Positions 30,927 to 42,332 of a stretch of DNA of 64,000 nt are shown here, one piece after another. Every line of letters begins with the position of its first letter. The first letter of the stretch is position 1. Under the pieces are notes generated by a model. It worked only from the letters and a program-made list of their open reading frames with translations, made no database searches and was not told where the DNA came from. The translations under genes were made by a program, and so were the position numbers. Origin of the DNA: Neofusicoccum parvum (lineage: Eukaryota > Ascomycota > Dothideomycetes > Botryosphaeriales > Botryosphaeriaceae); contig CP087217.1 in assembly GCA_020912385.1 (NCBI GenBank), positions 992,001 to 1,056,000 on the forward strand, written 5' to 3'.

Positions 30927-32789
30927 CTACATCGCTACAGTTTTATACAGAGCCATCAGAATGCAAACCGCAATCTGTGTTCTAAACATGAGTCTACGGT
31001 GTTTCCACTCTTTGTGTTCAGCGGCAGCCATGCCTACATTCTTCCAGGAGTGCCATGCGTCTTTCAGAGCGGTCAGCTCATGAATGATGTACTTGTCCGT
31101 ACCTTCACCTATGCAATCATAAACGAACTCGACTACATATCTGATCGTGTCGTCAAGACTAGACTCATAGGCGAAAAAACCACGAGACTGGGACTCTCTC
31201 TTGTTCAGGACCAGCATAGTCATGCAGTCAACCCTGACTTTGCGATACTGTTCTCGGTCGTGCTGCCGGGCGGCGTGCATAAGCTGTCCCAATTCCGGGA
31301 GGTAAACTCGGTGCGCGTCAGGCTGCCTCTTCCAAGCAGCTCTCAGCCAAAGCAGTGCATCCAGGAAGAATCGATATTGGTCCCTATCGAAGAGTGACGC
31401 GTTGGCTCCTCCGTCGATAACTGAGCTTTTGGATATCAGAATTATTTTTTCAGGAAGTTGGTTGTTGTTTTGGGCTTGTTCCTTCCCCCTTTGCTCTGAG
31501 TCGGGAACGCTCACGACGCTTGGAGCAGATCGGGTTGATCCTAGCGGAGCATCGCGTCTTTCCTCAGTGGTGACCCCAGGTACGAGGCCTGCTGAGTCGT
31601 ACTCGTCATCCAACACAGACTGCGCATCTCTTTGGCCCTGGGGTTCGTTTCCTTGCGAGTAGCTGAGGACTTCCGCGTCTGAGCCAGCCGGTGGCCTCCA
31701 CTCTGTCACACAGGTACCGGTTGGAACATGCTGCATGGACTCCACGCCAGTCCTAAGTCTTTGGGCATGCGCTCCGCTTCCAGATTCATTCGTCCCGTCC
31801 GACAAAGCTTCTCCAGCCTTGCGCTTCCGGGAATAGTCTGCCTGCGTATCGTCGGTGCCTTCGATGTCTGATCCAAATGCAGACTCCGTATCAGGCAACG
31901 ACGATGGAGGTAATGGTCGAGACGAGAAGTCAGGCGCCAGGTGACTCGGTATGTCTGTCTTTGGAGGCGAATCTTTGTTGGGAGGAGCTACTTTCAGATC
32001 GCGTGGGGATGATGAAGCTGCTTCCTCATAATCCGGCGGAGGATCCTCGAGAGATGAGTTCGTGGCCTTTGGTCCCGTTCGTTCGTCCTCGACGAGACCA
32101 TGTATCTTCCAGTCATCACGCCGATATGAGCGTCCGCTATAAGCCGCATCAAAATCAATCGTTGCTGTCCGAAAGGCTCTCTCGGAGAGGGCCTTCGAAT
32201 ACTTCTTCATAATCTCCTCCAAATCCCTACAGCTCCTAACGTAGACATCAAACGACTTTGCGCGCGCAAGAGATCTCATGCCTCTCAGAACTCCGAGATT
32301 CTTTGCGCTCATGGGCGACTTGGCTTTAGGTACGGGCATGGTGGCATAGCCGGGTTCCCGAAGTGTGAATCGGATCCTAAGGAGTTCTACTCCCGCCTCA
32401 TCCGTCTGCGTTATTGGTTCGCGATGGCGAGATGAACGGGTTACGTCTACAGACAATGCCGGATCGGCTACGTCTGTGCCAAATGATTCTGCGGGAATAA
32501 CGAGGAAGAATTTGTTGGATCCCTTGGATGAAGCGCGGACCTTGAGTGGCAGGAAGAAGTACACCAGAAGCGACCCTGCGTCCTCGTTCATCCCAAAGAA
32601 CAGATAAAACTCGGGATCACCGGCGGAGTTGGACAGATTCCCCAGACTTTTGGAGGCGCCAGTCTGTTCGTCGCGCCACTCCACCAGAAAGTGGTCCAGA
32701 GACAACAAAGCCAGCGGTTGATCCTTGATCCTCAGAGCGCGTTTCACGAGCTCGTCTGGGATGGGTGGAGCGTCGACATGGGAGCGCAT
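30927..32789 (-). CDS. Hypothetical protein, two ordered ends joined by a disordered middle
   Basis: A single uninterrupted frame encodes 620 aa from the ATG of MRSHVDAPPIPDELVKR. The frame runs a few codons higher through GTG and is preceded by a CTTTTGCTTCAG tract that could instead be a splice acceptor, so an upstream exon is possible. The N-terminal 190 residues look folded (LALLSLDHFLVEWRDEQ, FYLFFGMNEDAGSLLVYFF, FFLVIPAESF). Residues of about 220-440 are Pro/Ser/Asp-rich with a basic KRKAG patch and are probably disordered. The C-terminal 170 residues are helical and end with a hydrophobic TQIAVCILMALYKTVAM. I do not recognise a domain. It resembles lineage-specific expanded ascomycete proteins, but that is an impression only. 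Confidence 0.65.
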   Translation of the reverse strand: MRSHVDAPPIPDELVKRALRIKDQPLALLSLDHFLVEWRDEQTGASKSLGNLSNSAGDPEFYLFFGMNEDAGSLLVYFFLPLKVRASSKGSNKFFLVIPAESFGTDVADPALSVDVTRSSRHREPITQTDEAGVELLRIRFTLREPGYATMPVPKAKSPMSAKNLGVLRGMRSLARAKSFDVYVRSCRDLEEIMKKYSKALSERAFRTATIDFDAAYSGRSYRRDDWKIHGLVEDERTGPKATNSSLEDPPPDYEEAASSSPRDLKVAPPNKDSPPKTDIPSHLAPDFSSRPLPPSSLPDTESAFGSDIEGTDDTQADYSRKRKAGEALSDGTNESGSGAHAQRLRTGVESMQHVPTGTCVTEWRPPAGSDAEVLSYSQGNEPQGQRDAQSVLDDEYDSAGLVPGVTTEERRDAPLGSTRSAPSVVSVPDSEQRGKEQAQNNNQLPEKIILISKSSVIDGGANASLFDRDQYRFFLDALLWLRAAWKRQPDAHRVYLPELGQLMHAARQHDREQYRKVRVDCMTMLVLNKRESQSRGFFAYESSLDDTIRYVVEFVYDCIGEGTDKYIIHELTALKDAWHSWKNVGMAAAEHKEWKHRRLMFRTQIAVCILMALYKTVAM

Positions 32790-35236
32790 CTGAAGCAAAA
32801 GCACCGAGAATCAATAACAGTTTTGATAGTTCTAAATACTGGTACGCCGAATAATAACCCCTACAGGCAGATGCTGTAGGAAACCCGCCCACCCAGGCTT
32901 CTGCAAGTGCATTCACTTGGGAGCAGCCTTGGCTCGAGCTGGAAGCCGTGCAGACGCGAATCCATCTCGAACCGGCGTGCGAGTGGAGGGATCGGCGGGA
33001 CGAACTGTTGCAGTCCGACAACGCGAATCGCCTCGGCTCCATCGCCAGCAGAGAGGATCGGCGCATAGGATTGTTGACACTCAACCACAGTCCTCCTCTA
33101 GCCTGCAGGCACGCCGAGGGGACCAGCGCAGAAAACAATGAAACACACCGCACCACGCCTTCAGCCGCTGTAACATAAATAGACGCTGCGCAAGTTGAGG
33201 AATTCTGCACTTACAACTGCGAGAAGGCAACGTGGAGACCAGGCCGCGGAACTGGATGGAGTTGAGGTGTTCGGAGGGTGCGGCTTGGGAAACGGTAAGC
33301 GAAGGAGGGAGGGGGCGCCACTTTAAGTGGGAGAAATCCGGTGGTTGGGGATCGGCGTTATTTGTGACACGCGCGCGTCGCGTCACGTTCGCGTCGGCAG
33401 GCGCCAAGCCAGGGGCGAACGCTCGGTCCACCCGCCCGCAGAATACGTGGTCGGCCAAGCTCACAGACACGCGGGGGCGTGCAAGTTTCGATTCGAGGAA
33501 AACACCAGTCTACTCTGCTCTACACGCCTCTCCTTCCTTGTCGGAACTTCTCGAAGAGCTCTGCAGTATGCAATAGCTCCTCCCCTCGCTGATGTCCTGC
33601 CCTCGACGAGCCCAACCTGCTGGGTATGCGGGCCACCATTGATTGCCGCCATGTTGGTCTGCCACATCACCCGACAACCACCTCCGAGTACCAGGCCGAG
33701 TCTCTCCTTGTTGGCGTTGGGTAGCTTCTCTGCCCATTATTTCAAACGTGGTGACTCCGGGTTCTGACGCCGGCATCGTCCGTCCTGGAGGTGGGGCGCA
33801 TTGCCAGCGTTGGTAACTCCGTGAGACAGGCGGAGTACTGACTTCAGGCAAGGCCTCTTGATTTTGCTGCGCGCTCGTCGCCGGCTGAGTGGTCACCTCG
33901 GGTGTAGAATGCGAGCTCTGGGCGTTTAGTTTTGCTCTCGGACAGATGGGTTGAGACTTGCGTTGGGATGGAGTCTCGAACTGTTGAGGTGGGCCTCTCC
34001 ATGGGCCAGCGACGATCAACTGGGGAGAAAAGTTGCGTGGACCTCAGGAAAGGACAAGACAGCAGACACTTTTTCCTCTAGCAATTTTATTCTGGCCCAC
34101 AAGGCACATTATAGGTTGCATACGTAGTATGTAAGAATGCTCTGGTTGTCACAATCAGCTTGCCGAAGTAAAAAGGGGAAAATACAGACACGGACGCTGC
34201 AAGGAGCGCTGGGTCAAGGCTCAGCTGAGTACTAATTTCATCGAGAACATATCAGGCAAACAGTGCATGTGCTTGAAAGCAACGACTCCAATAATGCGGA
34301 GAGTTGGATTTGTGCGCAACTTCAACAGGTCCAGCGCTGTTGTAGAAAGTATCCTTGCAACAACAAGACACCACCCCAATATTAAGCTTAAGACCTCGTC
34401 TAACGTTATTACTGTGAAAATGTTAGGAATAGAGTTTTACTAATTATTGGCAGCGATTTTGCGCTGAGTTATAATTAGCCTCTGGCCGCAGATTCGTAAA
34501 CGGGAGAAAATATTTCGGAAACCGCTGCTGAGCACTCATATACCAAACATCACCAATTGTCAAATGATCTTGATAATCGGCACCAGAGGCCGACTTGTCT
34601 GACCATTCCCGCGTCTCCACCCATCATTTTCCAAGAAAAAGTTGAGCTTTTGAGCCAGTCTGAACCAAGGAATCATTTTTGCCCGCAGCGCGGCAATGGT
34701 CATCGTTGATAAACGCATTGAAGAAACTTGATTTTTCCGTCAGGATTGTCTGCTAGATTAGTTTGCGAGTTGAGAAGCTTAGTGATTTGAGTAATCAATC
34801 GTGACCATAGTCAGTGACAATTCATCTGATTAGTATTGGCATATGCTTGATTAGTATGATGATCATATCGGCGTTTCTCTCAATCGGGCAGCAGATTGAA
34901 GTGATGGCTTGGAGGATATGTATGTGGAGGAACGATCTGTTTGGCAATGTGGGGTAGCGGGTGTAGATCGAGAACCCCAGGTGGTCCGGGTGGATATGGG
35001 GGAATATGGCGGCCCGACCGAGGAAGCGAGGGCTATCGCGACCACCAAATCTGAAGCTACTATATCCTGAAGGCGACATTTTCTCAGATCCAAACAAGAT
35101 GTTCACTATCATGCTGCAGTCTAGTAAACTGAGATTAGTGAACTCATGTGCGTGAGAGTACTCCAGGGAAGCATAAAGACTTGGCTTTATCCGTGAACAG
35201 GAAAGGAAACATCCCCAAAGCCAATCTCATCCAACC
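32790..35236. other. Long intergenic region (2.4 kb), no supported gene
   Basis: The left third is GC-moderate with overlapping minus-strand frames (33510..34019 opens with TTG, not ATG). From about 34070 to 34870 it is AT-rich with no long ORF. The right end is the promoter of the NmrA-like gene at 35237. Nothing else could be supported. Confidence 0.45.
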
Positions 35237-36334
35237 ATGTCAAAGGTTTCCAAGATTTTTGTTGTGGGCGCGACTGGTGCCCAGGGCATTCCCGTTGTGC
35301 GCGGCCTCGTCAAAGACAAGGTATACTCTGTCCGAGCTCTAACACGCGATCTCGAGTCCGGACGAGCCAAGTCTCTTCTCGCCCTCGGCAATGTCGAACT
35401 TGTCGAAGGAACCTTTGCGAACGAGGACGACCTCCGAAATGGCTTCAAAGGCTGCGACGGTGCCTTCATCAACATCGATGGGTTCAACTGCGGCGAGAAG
35501 ACTGAAATGTTCTGGGCCATGCGCTCGTACGAGATCGCGTTGGAGGAAGGAATCAAGTTTTTCGTCTACGGCAATCTGGACTTCGTCTACAAAAAGTCCG
35601 GGTACAATCCAATCTTCCGCACCGGGCACTACGACGGCAAAGGACGCGTTGGAGAGTGGATCCTGCAGCAGAACAAGGACAACGGCTCTATAATGGGGGC
35701 TGCCCTGTTCACGACTGGGCCATACATCGAGATGTCTTTATCGAGCAATACTCCCATGACCCCCTCCGTTGAGGATGGCGTCGTTACGTGGCGAGTTCCA
35801 CTCGGAGATGGTGCAGTTGTGCATGTTGCCCTCGATGACTGCGAGCATTATGTGCGTTGGCTGTTCGACAACCCTGGAAGAGCAAGCGGGATGGATCTTG
35901 AGGTTGCCATTGATCATATCCCCTACTCCGAATTGGCGCAGGCGTTCGAAAAGGTCACCGGCCACCCAGCCAGGTATATCGACACGGACATGGACACCTA
36001 TTGGCGTATTGGTGCTCTGGCCCCTGGTGCAGACAGGAGCTCCGGGTACAACTCAGACATCAGCGATCCCGCTGCCATGACGATGCGTGAGAACTTCACC
36101 GGATTCTGGACAATCTGGAAGCACTCCGGAGGAAATCGAGGAGTCATCAAAAGGAACTACTCCCTTCTGAACGAGATCCATCCGAGTAGGATAAAGACAG
36201 CGGAAGAATGGTTCGTGAAAGAAGACGCGAAAGGAAAGGAACTGGGGCTCGGAAGCTTGTACGAACGGCTCCAACCAGATCGCTTGAAGCCTGTGCTGAA
36301 GATTGGAGAGGACGGAGCACAGGGAAAGTTGTGA
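35237..36334 (+). CDS. NmrA-like family NAD(P)-binding protein
   Basis: An intronless gene encodes 365 aa, starting MSKVSKIFVVGATGAQGIPV. The GATGAQG loop is the dinucleotide-binding motif of the atypical SDR/NmrA-HSCARG family. Further landmarks are VYSVRALTRDLESGRAKSL, GNVELVEGTFANEDDLRNGF, KFFVYGNLDFVYKKSGYNP and YIDTDMDTYW. NmrA-like proteins act either as redox sensors that bind NAD(P) without turnover or as reductases (isoflavone reductase type). No catalytic YxxxK of classical SDRs is evident in its usual place, which favours the sensor-like branch, although a lysine follows the VYGN segment. The absence of introns contrasts with most neighbours. Partner genes are not obvious. Confidence 0.88.
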   Translation: MSKVSKIFVVGATGAQGIPVVRGLVKDKVYSVRALTRDLESGRAKSLLALGNVELVEGTFANEDDLRNGFKGCDGAFINIDGFNCGEKTEMFWAMRSYEIALEEGIKFFVYGNLDFVYKKSGYNPIFRTGHYDGKGRVGEWILQQNKDNGSIMGAALFTTGPYIEMSLSSNTPMTPSVEDGVVTWRVPLGDGAVVHVALDDCEHYVRWLFDNPGRASGMDLEVAIDHIPYSELAQAFEKVTGHPARYIDTDMDTYWRIGALAPGADRSSGYNSDISDPAAMTMRENFTGFWTIWKHSGGNRGVIKRNYSLLNEIHPSRIKTAEEWFVKEDAKGKELGLGSLYERLQPDRLKPVLKIGEDGAQGKL

Positions 36335-37468
36335 ACGAGACGAAGCAGTAGCTCCGCAAGGACATGTCGCGGTTTCGAGAGAGACCTCTTCACCCTGTCT
36401 TTATATTGGTTCGTTATTGAGGCAAATATCAAAGACCAATTCCCACGCAAGACCGTCCGGTGTAATGTTTTGCGAGAAATCGAAAGAAAACCAAAAGGCT
36501 TCGGAGTCAACGCGCAGGAAAACCCGGTTAATATCATGCACGAACGGGATATGGAATTAAAGGGAACGACGACCAGCAATGTCGGTGATGAAGGGTTGTC
36601 GCAAAATCTTTTCGCCGTGCTGGCTGCGAAGTATGGGGTTTTCAGGAAGACTCATCGTTGCCGGTGGCAGCCCTAACGACATTACGCTGATCCGGACAAC
36701 GCGAGAATCCACCGGGTAGAACCCCCTGAACCCTGGCGATGATGGCCCCGTCGTTACTCCTTAAGTTCGGAGAGCCGAACACCATGAAAAAATCCCAACC
36801 CGCCACTTCAAATTTTTTGCATTTGGTGTCCGGGCGCGAGGACCGGTCAGTTGCCAGAGCTCCATCTTTGGGTGGGCCCCGCGGTGCGCGCGGTGCGGCA
36901 ATTAATGGGTCCCATAAGCTGTGGAGAAGAAGAACAAGTCTGGAACGCCTCCCTTCCTTAAAGTTTTCTCCTCTGCTGTCTGGTGGAGCCTTTCTGTTCA
37001 ACAGAGGCGGAAAAGAACGGGCGGCCAAGATAGCTGGGCCCGTTTCCTCGCGGCAGGTTACCCGAGACGCCAACACACCCTGGGAGCGGCAAGCAATTTC
37101 GTGCAGCCGGTGACACATGCAGCAGAGAGTGGTGTCGTCATTGCATCTGATTCTGGGGAAGCCGTGACACATGCCTATCGCTGAGAGGAAGCAAGTCCGC
37201 TTCCTGGCTTGCGTGTCACCATTGGCTAAGACGTTGGGTTGCATGCCCAGGCGGAAACCGGCAGCCTTTTTTTTTTTTTGCGAATGCAGGCTGCAGGCAC
37301 CAGGCACGGCGGCCTCGCCAAAGTCACCGGATGAAGAAACACCTGCCTGAAATGCATGGATTGCTACTTATGAGAAACTTGGCTCCGCAAAGCCCTTCGT
37401 CAGAAATGCCCGGCTGTATCCTTCAGTCCCAGAGCAGATTGTGACCTCTCGAAGTAGATGTACGTGAT
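36335..37468. other. Intergenic, no supported gene
   Basis: A minus-strand frame at 36642..37307 is open for about 220 codons, but its composition is random-looking and it contains the translation of a T-run (about 37267-37280). No domain was recognised. The right end is the 3' flank of the secreted cysteine-rich gene. Confidence 0.4.
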
Positions 37469-37860
37469 TTAATTCTATGCGGAGTCAACCAACCCTTTCT
37501 TATCCCAAAAGGAATCTTTCTATACTCACCCCAGCACACCACTTCTGGCAGTTCACCTGGGAATCGGTGATGCACCTGGAGGTGCAACCGAGTCGTTGGC
37601 GGATGGGAACGCCGCCACACTTAGCCGGACACATCTTCTCCTGGATTCCGACACATTCGAAGTAGCCGCCTCCCATACAGAGAGACCTTGCCTCGAGCAG
37701 GCCGTCAGCTTCCGGGACGGCATCGCCTTGTGGTTCGGCCGCCAAGGCACGCGCAGAGAGAGCGAGAAGAGCAGAGAGCAGGAAAGTCTATTGGACAACT
37801 GGTATCAGCCGTTTGCAGAGAAGTGAACCGACTGTTCGGGCTTACGGTGTTGAAACGCAT
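37469..37860 (-). CDS. Small secreted cysteine-rich protein with regular C-x3-C repeats
   Basis: Exons 37860..37846, 37787..37530 and probably 37474..37469 give about 92 aa. The 15-nt first exon (MRFNT) joins TFLLSALLALSARALAAE, making a textbook signal peptide; this join is the main evidence. The mature part has eight cysteines spaced C-x7-C-x7-C-x3-C-x10-C-x3-C-x7-C-x3-C, a regular pattern with three C-x3-C steps. The second intron uses a GTGAGT donor and a CATAG acceptor, leaving one Asn and a stop. If that intron is retained the protein ends nine residues later. Likely an extracellular disulfide-stabilised protein, possibly an effector or antimicrobial; function unknown. Confidence 0.7.
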
Positions 37861-39711
37861 GATGATGGATAGAGAGGGTGGGTTCTCAGAAGTAGATGTT
37901 CAGCGATGGAAGGATGTTGAGGATATGGTACTGAGAGGACGTAGAGGCATCGCTGCTGAATTTATAGGCACCTTGGCATGAGGATTCTCTACTGTTGTTG
38001 GACTCCTTGCCCCTGAGCTGATATTGCAAATGCCTTGCAGCAAGAGACAGCCTCGTGTTGGGTGGAGTGAAGGAGTGAAGGATGTAGTGAACCTATGGAT
38101 GCCTCGAAGATGCCAAGCACTCTGCACTCAAATGGACCATTTAGATGCTTCCTAGCTGATGAAGCTATAGGAGACAATGTGTGCCCGCATACTTTTACCG
38201 ATTGCCGATCCTACATCGTGGATTAACCCACTAAGGCGGACCGATCCTTTGAATCCTTTAGACTTGGGCAGAGGGATGATACAACCGATGGCCAGCACGA
38301 GGGCACGAGATCTCGCAAACTGACATTGAAGCTCATTCACGAGGCGTGGAAGCACTTGTCCGGAAGCACAACTTCTCAACAACGCCGTCCGCGCTTTGGT
38401 ATGCAAGGTCTGCTGGCCGAGAGTGATTTACACAAGTCGTCGGCTGCAGCATCCATCTGTACTAGTCTTGTTGGGTGGCATGTTGGTGCACCCGAGCGTC
38501 ACACAGCCCCCCAACTTTTAATCATATCAGATCATCAAATGCGAATGCGAGTCTTTGCATGACTTTCCCACCTTCCGTTCTTTCCTCCGTCCAGATCTCT
38601 TCATGTCGTGGAAGCCTGGGAAAACCGTGCATTACCCTCGACAAGGTAGAAGCACATGGGAGGCTGAAGAACCTAATCAAACATTTTTCGCCCTTGTTAC
38701 GAGACATCTTTCCACCCCAGTGAATTGAGGAGGCATCCGCGATCGATCGGTGGTTCAGATTTGCTCGCACAAGGGGTGCGGGGGCTTGTCCGGTGCCCTC
38801 GGCCGAGTATTAGCTATCTCTGGGGGTGAGCAAGTCTCTGGTGGGCAGCCTGGAAGAAAGTGAGGATGGTTAGAGGAGAAGACGGAGAGAAAAGGCAGAC
38901 GAGCTCGGGCCGCAGGCGAAATCGGAGCGCGGTGCTTGCCCCAGCAGACGCAGGACGGCCAGGAAGACAGATGGGGACGATCGGGCTCTTATCAGTGCTG
39001 CTGGAGGCGCTGAATCAGAGTGGTGCGTCACAAACTCAGTTGCGAAACAGGCCAGTTACGCTTGTCTGGCGGGAAGGGCGATTGAGTTGAGACGAGATTG
39101 CAGCGCGAATCTTCAGAAATGACGGAGCTGGTGACGGACAGGCAATGTGGAGCCTGGGTTCTCCACGCGGGGCGAAGGACCAAGGCGCGGCGGGAGACCC
39201 TGGCAACGGCGCCCGGCCTAGCGCGCGTCTTGGGCCTGCAGATGCCTGCCTGCACTCCCTTCCGCGCGCCGTCCACAAGGTCCGCCGCGATGCAAACCCG
39301 CTTCAGGTCCGCGACAGACTTGGCATGTGTTATGGCCGCAGCAAAATGACCTGAGGGCGGATAGCACGGATGCTGCGCAAACCTAGACCAGAATAGAATA
39401 CGATGGACGCGGCGCCTGCCCTCAGACAGCCCCTGGTCGCTCCGCTTACGACTTGACTGACGTTGACCTCAGCCAAGCTCTGCGCAACCTACATCAAGCC
39501 AGATAGCTGCTTGCTGCAGCCGCAATTCGACTCAGTCTTTCTCTCCCTCACGCGCAGCAGTGGTGAACGTGAAGTCCCGCCCCCAGGAGTCTCCGCCGCT
39601 CGAGGAAGCCCAACGCAGCAACACCCACACGCGACACCTTCACATGCTCGTGCCAGCCCTACCCGCGCCCCAGCTGTAGTTCATCCTGATTGCCGCAGCT
39701 CGCCCGCCGCC
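37861..39711. other. Intergenic, no supported gene
   Basis: About 1.85 kb between the secreted protein gene (-) and the transporter gene (+), likely holding both promoters. Many short ORFs near 38860-39350 are GC-driven and overlap on both strands. No domain or RNA gene was recognised. Confidence 0.45.
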
Positions 39712-41758
39712 ATGCCGACGGGAGCGATCGCGCCCGGGGCCAGCCTCCCGCCCACCGCGTCATGGACGAGCACGCCCGGCATCAAGGGCTCCTCCGAGTC
39801 TGCGCGCATGGTATACCTTACAGCCGCGCTCATTGGGATCCAGTAAGTCCAGCTCCTCGCCCGCAGCATTTGAGCACCACGCTGACATGGCCCGCAGGTT
39901 CACCTGGGGAATTGAAATGACCTACTGCACGCCCTACCTCCTACAGCTCGGTCTCGCCAAAAGCACTGTCTCCCTGGTCTGGGTCGCCGGGCCACTCTCG
40001 GGCCTCATAATGCAGCCGGTGGTCGGTATAATCGCGGATAGAAGCAAGTCAAGATGGGGGAGAAGGAGGCCTTTCATGGTAGGCGGCGCTATCATTGTAT
40101 CCCTTGCGCTGCTGGCAATGGGCTGGGCCACCGAGATCGTCGCATACTTTGTGGCCGACGAGGAGGCGCAGAAGAGCGTGACTGTGGCCCTGGCGGTGGC
40201 GTGCATTTATGTTATTGATTTCGCCATTAATGCTGGTACGTCGTCTCCCGCGTGGGAGGCTGTTCCCTCCACATTAACATTGGCGGCGCAGTGCAAGCAT
40301 CAAGTAGAAGTCTCGTTGTAGACACTCTGCCTATCCCAAAGCAGCAGATCGGCTCTGCATGGGGTGAGTCCACTAGCGGCTGAGTTAGCGTGACATCTGC
40401 GTGCTTATATCAATATCAGCTAGTCGTATGGTCGCAGTCGGCTCCCTGGTAGGCTATGCCGCAGGGGCTGTTGACCTCGGAAGCATCTTCGGCGGCCTGA
40501 TTGGCGACACCCAATTCAAGCAGCTTACTGTCGTGGCTGCAGTAGTCCTACTAGCATGCACCGGCATTACCTCATGGGCAGTGCAGGAGAATGTCCTTTT
40601 GGATGACGGGTATGTTCTGCTGCTATAGCCCGCTTGCGCACATATGCTAATAAACTCAATGCACATATAGCAAGGAGCCTGAAGATATCGGAGCTATCCA
40701 AATATTCACTCAAATCTTGAGGACAGCAACAAATCTCCCGCCCCGCATTGCTGCCATTTGCTGGGTCCAATTCTGGGCGTGGATTGGTGAGCGAGAAGCC
40801 TCATTTTTTTGAGCTCACACTAACACATGCAGGCTGGTTTCCATTCCTCTTCTACAGCACCACCTGGGTCGGCGAGATCTGGATTCGATATGATGCGCCG
40901 GTGGATGCTCGCTCTTCCGAGGACACACTTGGCCAGATCGGCAGAGTGGGCAGTCTGTCGTTGATCGTCTTCTCCATCATCACGTTTGCCGGGTCCATCG
41001 TGCTCCCCTGGCTGGTCAAGAAGCCGGACGACGAAAAACCGGAGTTCACACCGCGTCCTCCTGCAGGGCTGGCGCCGGTGGTGGAGAAAGTCGAGAAGAA
41101 CAAGCCGTCTCTCCTGACCGCGTGGATGCTGTCGCACCTCGTCTTCACCTGTTCCATGATTCTGGCACCGTTCGCCAACTCTTTCCGTTACGCGACGATC
41201 ATCGTTGCGATCTGCGGCGTGCCGTGGGCGATTACGTGCTGGGCCCCATTCACTTTTATGGGTGTTGGTGAGTTAGCTGCGGACTACGATTTGCTGCGGG
41301 CGTCTAATTGTGGGAGTAGAGATCAACCGGCTGGGATCGTCCGCATCTGCCAACGGCCACGGGTACAGGCGTCTGTCGAACAGTGCGATCGAGATGGGCG
41401 CGATGGGTCCCACTGGGGCGCAGCATGGAGAAGTGCGGAACGAGAGTGGCGAGCTGTCCGGAGTGTACCTCGGAATTCTGAACCTCTACACGACGCTGCC
41501 CCAGTTCGTCGGCACGTTCATAAGGTGAGCGCCAGCCTGCCACGCGGTTGTCGTCGATGCTGACACTACTCTCACCCAAGCTGGGCGGTGTTCTCGCTGC
41601 TGGAGCCTGGAAAAAGTCCAGAACTGGCCAAGGAGGCCAATCCGGCCGAGACACACTCGACAGACGGCCCGAATGCAATCGCTGTCTGTTTGTTTATCGG
41701 GGCTCTTTCTGCTGCAGGGGCCGCCTACGCGACCAGCAGACTGAGGTACATCGAGTAG
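39712..41758 (+). CDS. Sucrose/alpha-glucoside-type MFS transporter (SUT, GPH family)
   Basis: This is a proton-coupled disaccharide transporter of the plasma membrane, related to plant sucrose carriers and S. pombe Sut1. Eight exons: 39712..39842, 39898..40235, 40292..40363, 40420..40609, 40671..40786, 40833..41267, 41320..41524 and 41581..41758, giving 554 aa. SUT landmarks are FTWGIEMTYCTPYLLQLGL, VWVAGPLSGLIMQPVVG, DRSKSRWGRRRPFM, IDFAINAVQASSRSLVVD, GWFPFLFYSTTWVGE and the terminal LPQFVGTFISWAVFSLLE. Every splice join restores helix or loop sequence. The Ser/Gly-rich loop after EINRLGSSA lies between helices 10 and 11. No sucrase gene neighbours it. Confidence 0.92.
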
Positions 41759-42332
41759 CTAGAGGGACGCGCGCGGGAGCAGCAACAATTTTTTTTTTCC
41801 CTAGGGCGGTGGCAGCGGCGACGGCGTTTTGTGCGCGGCTCTTCTCTGCGGGCCGTTGTTGTGCTTTTTTCTCTGACCGCAAGCGAGCATCGTTATTGTT
41901 GAGAGCAGCATGGCGCGATACCCATAGACAAATAGAATCGGTGAGGTGGTGGTCCAATTGCAGGCGCGGTGATGTGTTTCATGCAGTGCCACGATAGACA
42001 GCGGGCGCGCGCTGGGAAGGCCGTTGGCCTGGGGCGGGCAGGGCGCTCTCGCAGTCCCACACGGGCGCCGGCGCGCCAGTGAGTCAGCCGCGGAGGCGTA
42101 GGGATGCGAGCTCACTGACCGGCCGCTCGACCCGTGGGCAGCGTGGCTTGGGGCGCTCGCGCTCCGACGACACGCATTGTTCGCGGGCGACTGGCTTAGC
42201 GGCGTTTTGCCGGGTTTTTCATCAACGAACGCGCCCCAAGTCCACAACGGAACACCCAACGTCCAACAAACTCAACCGCCCCCCTCCCTTCCTCCCACCT
42301 TCTTCCCGCGCTCAGCAAATTCCACCCGCATC
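41759..42332. other. Intergenic, NAP1 promoter
   Basis: A T-run near 41790 marks the transporter 3' flank. The right part is a C-rich leader typical of a highly expressed gene (C/A-rich from about 42240 to the NAP1 start). No gene is supported. Confidence 0.45.

Noticed and set aside
33510..34019. 170-codon minus-strand ORF
   Set aside because: Starts at TTG, has no ATG near its 5' end and no recognisable domain.
36642..37307. About 220-codon minus-strand ORF
   Set aside because: Low-information translation, poly-Lys from a T-run, no recognisable fold or splice pattern.
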